Assembly: GCA_014874185.1 (NCBI GenBank)
Contig: JACWAF010000004.1
Location: 1 to 33,522, forward strand
DNA length: 33,522 nt
Reading direction: 5' to 3'
From: Nitrospirota bacterium
GTDB lineage: Bacteria; Nitrospirota; Thermodesulfovibrionia; Thermodesulfovibrionales; JdFR-88
Each line of letters starts with the position of its first letter. Position 1 is the first letter of the stretch. Shown here one piece after another: positions 14,046 to 21,452 of the stretch. Below the pieces are notes generated by a model, which had not been told where the DNA came from, searched no databases, and saw only the letters and a program-made list of their open reading frames with translations. A program made the position numbers and the translations under genes.

Positions 14046-15203
14046 TTATTTCTTTAAACAGCTATAAATATTATCCAGGTCTGCCATGATCCTCTCAAGG
14101 CTGAAATTTTTTTGCGTGAATTCCCGGCCGTTTTTACCCAGCCTAGCGGCAAGTTCATCATCACGAAGCAGTTTTATGACCGAGGACGCGAACTCCTCCG
14201 GACCGTCCGCCACCAGCAAGTCCATTCCGGAAACCGCCTCTATCCCCTCGTTTCCATAAGGGGTGGTCACGACCGGCAGCCCGGCGGCCATCGCCTCAAG
14301 TATCTTGGCTATTATCCCTCCGCCCGTCAGAATTGGAGCGGCGAAGACATGGGCTTTCTTGTAGGATTCTTCCAGGTGCGGCACGAAACCGGGCACCACA
14401 AAAGAAGGGTCATCCCTTGCGGCGGAGAGCATCTCCCCCGTGGGGCCGTAACCCGCCGCAATGAACCTCGCATCCGGCACTTCTCTTTTTATAACAGGGA
14501 AGATATTTTTGTAAAAATACAGGGCGGCCCGCACGTTCTCCGTGCGGTACTTGTAAGAAGCCAGAAAGAGTATGGAGCCTGGCCCCCTTGGAAACCTGCG
14601 CTCCGAAAAACCGGGCGCGGGATGGGCCACCACTTTGACCTTCACATCACAGCCGGTCCTGGCTGCCAGATATCGCCTGTCATATTCGGAGCGGGTCAGA
14701 ACGAGATCAGACTTCTTCACGGCCCGCCTTTCAAGCCCTGTCATGGCAAGAAATCTCATCTCCTGCACAAGCCGGGAGATCCCCTTGGATTGCGTTTTCA
14801 CCCTTTCGGCGGGTTTTGAAAGCACGTCATGGGCGTCGAGGACCACCGGAGTGGAGTTTTTCCTGAAGAAGAAGCCGGACTCAACCCACTCCAGCTGAAC
14901 AAGATCGTATTTGCCGGAAGAGGCAATCCCGCTTGCCCAGCGGCTGAACGAGATATAATTGAGGGCAAGCCTCAGTTTATCAAGCGGCCCTCTCTTCCCG
15001 CAAGACCTGTATGGGAAAAGATAAACATTACCGCAATAGGGCCGGACGGATTCCGCGAGGGCCTCTTCACCTTCTTCAAACCTTGCGGCAAGCTCTATCT
15101 GGTGCCTGGCGGAGAGGGATTTTATGACCTCGAAGACGAACCGGCCCCCCGCATGATAGGCGTTGTCGTGAGGCAGGAAGAGGCTTACGAAGAGGATGCG
15201 CAT
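14046..15203 (-). CDS. GT4-type glycosyltransferase
   Basis: 385 aa with two Rossmann-like halves (GT-B fold). The N-terminal MRILFVSLFLPHDNAYHAGG contains the acceptor-side glycine-rich loop. The C-terminal half has ILFLASYKYRTENVRAALYF, then GYGPTGEML, and the nucleotide-sugar motif ILTGGGIIAKILEAMAAGLPVVTTPYGNEGI, with the E-x7-E type arrangement of retaining GT4 enzymes. Cytoplasmic, probably adding one sugar during repeat-unit or core assembly; donor and acceptor are unknown. It is the last gene of the polysaccharide operon, 21 bases after the sulfotransferase, and ends just before the bidirectional terminator. Confidence 0.88.
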   Translation of the reverse strand: MRILFVSLFLPHDNAYHAGGRFVFEVIKSLSARHQIELAARFEEGEEALAESVRPYCGNVYLFPYRSCGKRGPLDKLRLALNYISFSRWASGIASSGKYDLVQLEWVESGFFFRKNSTPVVLDAHDVLSKPAERVKTQSKGISRLVQEMRFLAMTGLERRAVKKSDLVLTRSEYDRRYLAARTGCDVKVKVVAHPAPGFSERRFPRGPGSILFLASYKYRTENVRAALYFYKNIFPVIKREVPDARFIAAGYGPTGEMLSAARDDPSFVVPGFVPHLEESYKKAHVFAAPILTGGGIIAKILEAMAAGLPVVTTPYGNEGIEAVSGMDLLVADGPEEFASSVIKLLRDDELAARLGKNGREFTQKNFSLERIMADLDNIYSCLKK

Positions 15204-15224
15204 CGGGGAAAGTTTTTCAGAAGA

Positions 15225-16370
15225 TCAGGCGGCATTCGCGCTTGAAGAAGGCCCCGGTCTTCGGGCCAGTTCCGTCTCAAGCTCCGCAATCCGGGCGTCC
15301 TTCTCTCTTACCATCTTGTCCAGGCCCTGGCCCCATACTCCCAGATTCTGGATCTCCTTTTGCAAATCCGCGATCATCTCATCCCGTTTCATGATTTTTT
15401 TATCCAGCCCTGTGCCCCAGGTGCTTAGATTCTGCACGTTGCCCGGGGTGAGCGAGTCGGCATATTCGAGGAACAGCCTTTTCATCTCATCGAAGGCGGA
15501 GGCATCCGGCCCGGCACCTCCATCCCGCAATATGCCGGAATAGAATTCGAAGGCTTCCCTCTCGAATGCCTTTTCGCTCCTGATGTTTGCCTCTATGCCG
15601 TAATCATCATCCCTGCTGTAACTGGAGCTGTTCAGCCTCCTTTTAAGAGGCAGCTGGCAATCCTCATGGAACGGCTCGCCTATGAACTGAAGGCATCTGG
15701 CCAGAATTACGGCGGGCTCTCCCACCAGGTCTTCGTAATGGATGCGGAGCACCTTTTCAGGGCCAAGCGCCTTTTCTGAAAGAACGGACGCTTTTACCAG
15801 CCGCAGCCAGGTCCGGTAGGCTTCCTCCTCAGAATAATCCTGGCCCCCTACCGTGGAGAAATGCATCAGGGAGCGGGCCACCTGCTTTGGGTTCCTCAGG
15901 ATATGGATAAACTTCGATTTGGGAAAGAGCATATCCAGACCATAAACATAATGTGAATTCTCCGGTGTGCCGTCCACCCATCTCATCTTCAGGTCGCTTT
16001 CGCCGCGGATGAGCTGTATGTATTCGCTCAAAAGCTCCGGGTTCTCCTCACCCCTTTTAAGGGAGCTTTCGACATACCTCTCCAGATATATCTTTATGAA
16101 GCTATCTACCGCCGCCCCGAAGAAGTTGTAAAATTCAGGCTTGTCCACGCCAACCGCCCCCAGGTGAGAATGCTCCCTGTTCGCGGTGGCCAGCCAGTAG
16201 ATATATTCCAGGTTGACGCCGAGGGCGGCTATCCAGTTTGTCTCTTCGAGGGGCAGGATATTCGGGTGCTGCCCCAGGCTCCATGTGAGCACGCTTGTGC
16301 CAGACCGGTAAGAGCCTATTATAAATACGGGCCTGATCTCATTGTGAAGAACCGGTTTTAGCTCAGACAT
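15225..16370 (-). CDS. PAPS-dependent sulfotransferase with W-repeat coiled coil
   Basis: 381 aa. The 5'-phosphosulfate-binding loop is FIIGSYRSGTSVLTWSL at about 16-32 and the 3'-phosphate-binding region is FIHILRNPKQVARSLMHFS near 155, both diagnostic of sulfotransferases. It should transfer sulfate from PAPS to a sugar hydroxyl. The donor can be supplied by the APS kinase at 32681 in the same locus. Residues about 313-370 form a coiled coil with two 28-residue repeats whose tryptophans are W318 and W346 (WGxGLDK...KDxxIAxLxxE). The same repeat ends the methyltransferase at 29328. Its start overlaps the gmhA stop by eight bases. The acceptor could be the exported glycan or a lipid; this is not determined. 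Confidence 0.87.
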   Translation of the reverse strand: MSELKPVLHNEIRPVFIIGSYRSGTSVLTWSLGQHPNILPLEETNWIAALGVNLEYIYWLATANREHSHLGAVGVDKPEFYNFFGAAVDSFIKIYLERYVESSLKRGEENPELLSEYIQLIRGESDLKMRWVDGTPENSHYVYGLDMLFPKSKFIHILRNPKQVARSLMHFSTVGGQDYSEEEAYRTWLRLVKASVLSEKALGPEKVLRIHYEDLVGEPAVILARCLQFIGEPFHEDCQLPLKRRLNSSSYSRDDDYGIEANIRSEKAFEREAFEFYSGILRDGGAGPDASAFDEMKRLFLEYADSLTPGNVQNLSTWGTGLDKKIMKRDEMIADLQKEIQNLGVWGQGLDKMVREKDARIAELETELARRPGPSSSANAA

Positions 16371-16941
16371 CCTTTCCGAATATCTCCCTTTCTATCAGCT
16401 CACAGATTATGTGGCCCACGGTAATATGCGCCTCCTGTATTCGCGGCGTATCGTCAGAAGGCGCGCAAAAACAGATATCGGCCAGCTCCTTGAGCTTTCC
16501 GCCTTTCTTCCCCGTAAAGCCCACCGAGAGCATGCCCTTTCCCTTTGCGGTCCTTATGGCCTCGATAACGTTAGGGGAATTTCCGCTTGTGGAGATGCCT
16601 ACCGCCACATCTCCTTCCCGCCCGGACGCCTCTATCTGTTTTGAGAATATCATCTCGAATGAATAATCATTGGCTATGGCGGTGAGGACGGATGTATTGG
16701 TGCTGAGGGCCTCGGCGGGAAGGCCCCTTCTTTCCATATAGAAGCGGCTTACGATCTCAGCGCAGAGGTGATGTGCGTCGGCGGCGCTCCCCCCGTTGCC
16801 GAAAAAAAATATCTTTCCGCCGTTTTTCAGGCAATCCACCGCGGCGGAGGCAATCTGCCGGATGGCTTCGGCCTCTTTCAGGCATTCCAGCTTTACCCGG
16901 CTGCTCTCCTCCAGTCTTTCTTTTATAAGAGAGGAGTTCAC
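16363..16941 (-). CDS. gmhA: Sedoheptulose-7-phosphate isomerase
   Basis: 192 aa, matching the usual GmhA length. It starts at GTG inside a GTGA overlap with the hldA stop; the long open frame upstream overlaps hldA and is not used. Single SIS domain: FFGNGGSAADAHHLCAEIVSRF contains the sugar-phosphate loop and metal-binding His/Glu, and STSGNSPNVIEAI is the second phosphate loop. It converts sedoheptulose 7-phosphate to D-glycero-D-manno-heptose 7-phosphate, the first step to ADP- or GDP-heptose for LPS core or surface glycan. The next enzyme, HldA, is encoded directly upstream. Confidence 0.94.
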   Translation of the reverse strand: MNSSLIKERLEESSRVKLECLKEAEAIRQIASAAVDCLKNGGKIFFFGNGGSAADAHHLCAEIVSRFYMERRGLPAEALSTNTSVLTAIANDYSFEMIFSKQIEASGREGDVAVGISTSGNSPNVIEAIRTAKGKGMLSVGFTGKKGGKLKELADICFCAPSDDTPRIQEAHITVGHIICELIEREIFGKDV

Positions 16942-17936
16942 AATTTCTCTCTTGCCAGTTTCGTGTTGTTTTCGCGCAGCGAAAGCTCCAGGTCGGCAAC
17001 CGACGCGGTGGCCGTGCCCACCTGCCCTACCACAATGCCTGCCGCGTGGTTTGCTATAAGCGCCGCCTCGGATATCTCGCACCCGGCCACATGGGCCAGG
17101 GTCATTGTGGCAATGACCGAGTCGCCGGCCCCGGTCACGTCGTACACGCTCTTCGCGACGGTCGGGATATGGACCACACTATTTTTTTCGAAGAGGCTCA
17201 TGCCATGCTCGCCGCGGGTGATGAGGACGGCATCGCACTTGAGCCTGCTCAGTAGTTTTCGTCCGGCTTCCTTCAGGCTCTGGTTATCGGTTATCTCCAC
17301 TCCGGAGCCCTCCTGGGCCTCCTTCAGGTTCGGCGTTATGATTGAGACGCCTGTATAGTAGTCGAAATGCCCCACCTTCGGGTCCACGGAGACGAAACAC
17401 CCATTCTTTTTATATTTTCTTAAGGTCTTCATCAGTCCATGCGAGATCACGCCTTTTTTATAATCGGAGATTATGACGCCGTCCCACTGCCCCTTTCCGG
17501 AGTCTATGTAGTCCAGCATCTTTTTGAGCGTGTCCTCCGGGTGGGCCCCCCGCTCCTCCTTGTCTATCCTTACCACCTGCTGGTTATGGGCTATAACCCT
17601 GGTCTTCACGGTAGTGCACCTTTCGCACTCGAATATCCCGGAGGTCTCTATCCCCCTTTCTTTCAGAAGGCTTGTCAGGACCTCCCCGTACAGGTCCGTC
17701 CCCTTCACGCCCAGTATGGCGGCCCTGCCCCCCAGGGCGACGATGTTCGCGGCAACGTTTGCCGCCCCACCCACTACGAAGTTCTCCCTTTTCATGTCTA
17801 TTACGGGCACCGGCGCTTCCGGCGATATCCTGTCCACAAGCCCCCAGATATAATGGTCAAGTATCAGGTCTCCAACCACCAGGATGGTCTTTTTCCTGAA
17901 ATTCTCAAAAAGCCAGGAGTACTTCGACGTGCTCAT
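16938..17936 (-). CDS. hldA: D-glycero-beta-D-manno-heptose-7-phosphate kinase
   Basis: 332 aa PfkB/ribokinase-family sugar kinase. GDLILDHYIWGLVDRISPEAPVPV at about 22-45 is typical of the heptokinase half of HldE. GGAANVAANIVALGG near 57 and DVTGAGDSVIATM near 265 (catalytic Asp) complete the family signature. The C-terminal cytidylyl/adenylyltransferase half of fused HldE is absent, so this is the stand-alone HldA form. A separate HldC and a GmhB must be elsewhere. It phosphorylates the product of GmhA at C1, and gmhA overlaps its stop. The 54-base gap to the preceding GT9 shows no terminator. Confidence 0.93.
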   Translation of the reverse strand: MSTSKYSWLFENFRKKTILVVGDLILDHYIWGLVDRISPEAPVPVIDMKRENFVVGGAANVAANIVALGGRAAILGVKGTDLYGEVLTSLLKERGIETSGIFECERCTTVKTRVIAHNQQVVRIDKEERGAHPEDTLKKMLDYIDSGKGQWDGVIISDYKKGVISHGLMKTLRKYKKNGCFVSVDPKVGHFDYYTGVSIITPNLKEAQEGSGVEITDNQSLKEAGRKLLSRLKCDAVLITRGEHGMSLFEKNSVVHIPTVAKSVYDVTGAGDSVIATMTLAHVAGCEISEAALIANHAAGIVVGQVGTATASVADLELSLRENNTKLAREKL

Positions 17937-17990
17937 GGGCGCGCTCCTCCAAACATAAAAAAGCGATATCTGAAATTATAGCGGCAAAAC

Positions 17991-19217
17991 TCAGACAATT
18001 GGAACCTCCAGCAAGCTCTCTATGGCGGAGAGCACTGTTTCGGGGGAAATCGATTCCATGCATGTGGGCCTTGTCTGGCACGAGGGCCTGTAGCAGCAGA
18101 CGCACGGGAGCGGCGGGACGACCTTCACGCCCCTGCCATATAGCTCTATCTCGTGGTGCGAAGTGGGGCCGAACAGGACGACGGCTTTTTTGCCAAGGGC
18201 AACCCCGATGTGCATGGCCAGGGTATCGCCAGTGACCAGGATGTCGCACAGACCCATGAGCGCGGCGAATTCACGTATGGAATTTCCGCACCCGGTATCC
18301 ACCAGGTCCGGGTTGGCCTGCCGCATCAGCGAATTGCGCTCCGCTTCTTCCGGGCCGCCGTAGAGGAGAATCCTCGCGTCAGGCAATTTATTTTCAATGA
18401 GCTCTGCAAGCCCCATATAGCCTTCCATGGTCCACTTCTTGTTTTCCCACCTGCCCCCGGCCCCGGTATTGAAGCCTATCACCAGGGGGGCCCCTTCCAG
18501 GCGGTGCTCCCTTGCGAATAAGGCCGCAAGCTCCCGCTCCTCCTCTGTCAGGTTCAGCACCAGCCGCCCCGTCCCATTATACCGCAGGCCGCATAACTCA
18601 TGCGCTATCTGCTGATAGGTCTTCCTGTTCCGCCGTTTGAGGGTGTCATCCACCCCCATGCGGAACCATTCCATCGCCCTTTCATTTGCCGGGTAGACGT
18701 GCCCCTTCTCGCTGTAAAGGTAGCCAAGTTTCTTCAGTCCCATGGACAGGGAGGCCAGTCTGCAGCTCATGGGCGAGGCGTCCAGGTTTATTACCAGGTC
18801 GAAATTGTCCGTGCCCAGCACTACCGGGGCCTGCGAGATATCGAATGCCCTGTCCACCAGCGGGTTGTTGAAGAAAAACGGGACGGACTCCGGCTTTGTT
18901 ATCCAGGTTATCCGCGAGAGCGGGTATTTCTTTTTCAGAGAGGGCAGTATGGAAGTGGTGCGCAGAACATCCCCGGCGGCGTCCAGCTTTATTATGAGGA
19001 TGCGCTCACCGACCGGCTCATAGCGGCCGCACTCTCCGCACCTGGCACCTTCCTGTTTATGGTGCACGCATGGCCTGTCGCCTGAGAAATGCCTGCAATC
19101 AAAGCTGGTGACCATCTCGCGGCCATATTGCCGCTGCCCGTTCCGGGCCTCTTTTATCGATCCCGAAGATTTGCCTTTTCTGGAATACAGGGTTTTATTA
19201 AGGCTTGTAGAAATCAT
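17991..19217 (-). CDS. GT9 (heptosyltransferase-like) with Cys-rich N-terminus
   Basis: 408 aa. The start at 19217 has GGAGGAGGG ahead of it; an internal ATG at 19115 would keep the whole recognised part. The ADP-heptose:LPS heptosyltransferase (GT9) signature is clear: ILIIKLDAAGDVLRTTSILP, GFNTGAGGRWENKKW, LYGGPEEAERN, and ILVTGDTLAMHIGVALGKKAVVLFGPT. Ahead of the catalytic domain is a cysteine/histidine-rich motif (DCRHFSGDRPC, then ARCGECGRY), and near the end a second cluster (PCVCCYRPSC, then CM). This looks like a metal or Fe-S site of unknown role. The gene precedes hldA and gmhA, which make its likely donor precursor, so heptose transfer is a reasonable inference. Confidence 0.85.
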   Translation of the reverse strand: MISTSLNKTLYSRKGKSSGSIKEARNGQRQYGREMVTSFDCRHFSGDRPCVHHKQEGARCGECGRYEPVGERILIIKLDAAGDVLRTTSILPSLKKKYPLSRITWITKPESVPFFFNNPLVDRAFDISQAPVVLGTDNFDLVINLDASPMSCRLASLSMGLKKLGYLYSEKGHVYPANERAMEWFRMGVDDTLKRRNRKTYQQIAHELCGLRYNGTGRLVLNLTEEERELAALFAREHRLEGAPLVIGFNTGAGGRWENKKWTMEGYMGLAELIENKLPDARILLYGGPEEAERNSLMRQANPDLVDTGCGNSIREFAALMGLCDILVTGDTLAMHIGVALGKKAVVLFGPTSHHEIELYGRGVKVVPPLPCVCCYRPSCQTRPTCMESISPETVLSAIESLLEVPIV

Positions 19218-19242
19218 CTCCCTCCTCCATTCCTTCAGGATT

Positions 19243-19617
19243 CTATTTCCATAAAATCAGGTTTATGGCGGCGATCAAGAGCCCGATGCCTATCCCCTGA
19301 TTTATACTGATCGTCTCCCGCAGAAACAAGGCCGATCCGACGGTGATAAAAAGAATGCTCAGGCTTATCACCACCGGATAAATCATGGTCAGCCTGAAAT
19401 GTCCCATCAGAGCAAGCCAGGCGAAAAAACTGAGCAGGTACAAAACAGCGCCAAGGAGCAGCATCCCGTTTCTCATGACATTTTTGAATATCGAAAAGAG
19501 ATTTCCGGAACCGCTAAATATTGCGCCTTGGGCGGCCAGACCTTTTTTAAGCAGCAGCAGTCCGGCGGTGCTCATCAGGAGATACAGACCGGTTAAAAGC
19601 AAGTATCTCAATTTCAT
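19243..19617 (-). CDS. EmrE/ArnE-like four-helix flippase candidate
   Basis: 124 aa, almost entirely hydrophobic, with four predicted membrane helices. The last two follow the EamA/SMR pattern (MIYPVVISLSILFITVGSALFLRETIS, then GIGIGLLIAAINLIL). Members of this group include drug exporters and ArnE/ArnF, which flip undecaprenyl-phosphate-linked sugars. Because it lies beside a GtrB/ArnC-like GT2 and a GT-C-like membrane protein, a role in flipping a polyprenyl-phosphate sugar to the periplasm is the best inference. The start overlaps the methyltransferase stop by four bases (ATGA), so the genes are coupled. Confidence 0.75.
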   Translation of the reverse strand: MKLRYLLLTGLYLLMSTAGLLLLKKGLAAQGAIFSGSGNLFSIFKNVMRNGMLLLGAVLYLLSFFAWLALMGHFRLTMIYPVVISLSILFITVGSALFLRETISINQGIGIGLLIAAINLILWK

Positions 19618-20450
19618 CTGGACTTACGGGCTATTACGAACATTATGTCCCTCAGGTTAAGCGTGAACACAAAATCCAGCATGCCGGTTTTTTCAAGCAG
19701 GCTGAACTGCCTGGCGTATTTCTTCCCCCCAAGTACAAGGATGCTGTAGGCTATCTGCCGCATGCTTCTGGAGACCCCGATATACCCTGAATGAATCGTT
19801 TCGAAGCCGTTCCTCTCCATTAAAAGGCCCAGCGTCCTCCGTGAGAAATAGTGCAGGTGGGTTGGAGGGTGGATCAGTCTCCACCTGTCTTTTCGAAATC
19901 TGGCGTTAAGGCTTTCTATATCGCCCGTGGTCATGCAAAGGAGGCCGCCCTCTTTAAGCACCCAGGCGGCTTTTTTAATATGGCGGTCCGGGTGCATCAG
20001 ATGCTCGATGACATCCCACATTACGACTACGTCAGCAGATCCAGGTTCCATTTCAGCCCTGGAGAAATCAGAGGTCTCGACATCCAGGCCCATCCCCCTG
20101 GCGTAATCCGCCGCCACGGCGCTTATCTCGTATCCCTTGACCTTGAAATAATCCTTTGCCAGATCCAGGAAAAACCCGTATGCGCATCCGATCTCCACCA
20201 GGCTGCCGCCCCGTTTGAATTCCAGTATCTTTTTCAGTCTGCCCTTGAAATTGCCCTGGAGTACCCGCCTGTCTTTCAGGTAGTCGACATACTCGCTCCC
20301 GAAGAAATAATCTTCGCCATACAGTTTCCGGAGTTCGGCCTCGCTGAACTCCCCGGCCGTGGTGACGAAATTGCATGAGACGCATTTCTTCAGCCCCTTG
20401 AAACAGGGGCTGAAACCGGTCCCGGAGCATACAAGACATTCGTTCGCCAT
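19614..20450 (-). CDS. Class I SAM methyltransferase with N-terminal zinc ribbon
   Basis: 278 aa. The N-terminus has two CxxC pairs (C5/C8 and C23/C26), a likely zinc ribbon. SAM-binding motif I is LVEIGCAYGFFLDLAKDY, followed by an acidic strand (GYEIS) and the VVMWDVIEHLMHP motif typical of Methyltransf_11/23 sugar or lipid methyltransferases. THLHYFSRRTLGLLMERNGF is the usual C-terminal signature of this group. It likely methylates a sugar or sugar-lipid in the polysaccharide pathway; the substrate is unknown. It starts in a TAATG overlap with the GT2 stop and overlaps the flippase start. Confidence 0.85.
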   Translation of the reverse strand: MANECLVCSGTGFSPCFKGLKKCVSCNFVTTAGEFSEAELRKLYGEDYFFGSEYVDYLKDRRVLQGNFKGRLKKILEFKRGGSLVEIGCAYGFFLDLAKDYFKVKGYEISAVAADYARGMGLDVETSDFSRAEMEPGSADVVVMWDVIEHLMHPDRHIKKAAWVLKEGGLLCMTTGDIESLNARFRKDRWRLIHPPTHLHYFSRRTLGLLMERNGFETIHSGYIGVSRSMRQIAYSILVLGGKKYARQFSLLEKTGMLDFVFTLNLRDIMFVIARKSR

Positions 20451-21448
20451 TACTTGAACCCGCCCAGACTTCTGTTTTCAGCCTTGGCCATGGAGACGGC
20501 TTGCGCCTTTATCGCCGCCTCGGCATACTCGGCATATATGTTGCGCAGGACATAAAGCGGCCTGAATTTGCTCTCGGTATATATACGGCCTATGTACTCT
20601 CCGATTATTCCCAGGCACAAAAGCTGTATGCCGCCCAGGAAAAGGACGGTCACAACCATCGAGGCCCAGCCGGGAAGGGCCCTCCCGGTGAACAACCTGA
20701 CATACAGGGCGTATAGCGCATACGCGAATCCCAATATGGAGATAAAGCTCCCAAAAAAGGTTGCAAGGTGCAGCGGGAAAGTGGAGAATGAGGTAATGCC
20801 GTCGAAGGCCAGCCTGATCATCCGCCAGAGGGTGTATTTCGATCTGCCGGCGAACCTCGGGGCGGCCTCATAGCATACCGGGCACTGCCTGAACCCGACC
20901 CATCTGATGAGCCCCCTGAGGAACCTGGTGCGTTCCTTTATGCGCATGAACTCATCGACCACTTTTTTATCCAATAGCCGGAAATCGGCGCTGTTTTCGG
21001 GTATATTTATCCTGGCGAGCAGATTAATGAGCCTGTAGAAACAGCTTGCCGTCTTCCTTTTGAAAAGCGAAGTGCCGGGCGGGTCTTTTCTTATCGTATA
21101 AACGATCTCATGTCCCTCTTTCCATTTGCTTATCAGCTCCGGTATCAGTTCCGGTGGATGCTGGAGGTCCGCGTCCATCATTATTACGGCGTCTCCCCCG
21201 GAATGGTCCAGGCCCGCGCAAAGGGCCGCCTGGTGGCCGAAATTCCTGGAAAGCTCCAGGACCCTGACCCGCTTGTCCCCGGACCTGAGTTCGATCAGCT
21301 TCTGAATGGTTTTATCCGTGCTGCCGTCGTCCACAAAGATCAGCCTGTAATTCAAACCGTTCTCCTCCAGCACCTTCCGGAGCCGGAGATACAGCTCATC
21401 CAGGCTCTCTTCCTCGTTGAAGCATGGGATGACTATCGAAAGGAGCAT
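20450..21448 (-). CDS. GtrB/ArnC-like polyprenyl-phosphate glycosyltransferase
   Basis: 332 aa from ATG 21448 (GGAGGCGGG upstream); the open frame further upstream lies inside the preceding gene. GT2 GT-A fold: MLLSIVIPCFNEEESLDELY, FVDDGSTDKT, ELSRNFGHQAALCAGLDHSGGD, and the DADLQHPPELIPEL metal-binding motif of dolichyl-phosphate-mannose-synthase-like enzymes. Two C-terminal membrane helices (about 225-295), ending IGEYIGRIY, are as in GtrB/ArnC. It transfers a sugar from a nucleotide donor to undecaprenyl phosphate on the inner leaflet. Neighbours supply a possible flippase and a possible periplasmic acceptor enzyme. Confidence 0.9.
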   Translation of the reverse strand: MLLSIVIPCFNEEESLDELYLRLRKVLEENGLNYRLIFVDDGSTDKTIQKLIELRSGDKRVRVLELSRNFGHQAALCAGLDHSGGDAVIMMDADLQHPPELIPELISKWKEGHEIVYTIRKDPPGTSLFKRKTASCFYRLINLLARINIPENSADFRLLDKKVVDEFMRIKERTRFLRGLIRWVGFRQCPVCYEAAPRFAGRSKYTLWRMIRLAFDGITSFSTFPLHLATFFGSFISILGFAYALYALYVRLFTGRALPGWASMVVTVLFLGGIQLLCLGIIGEYIGRIYTESKFRPLYVLRNIYAEYAEAAIKAQAVSMAKAENRSLGGFK

Positions 21449-21452
21449 TTTT

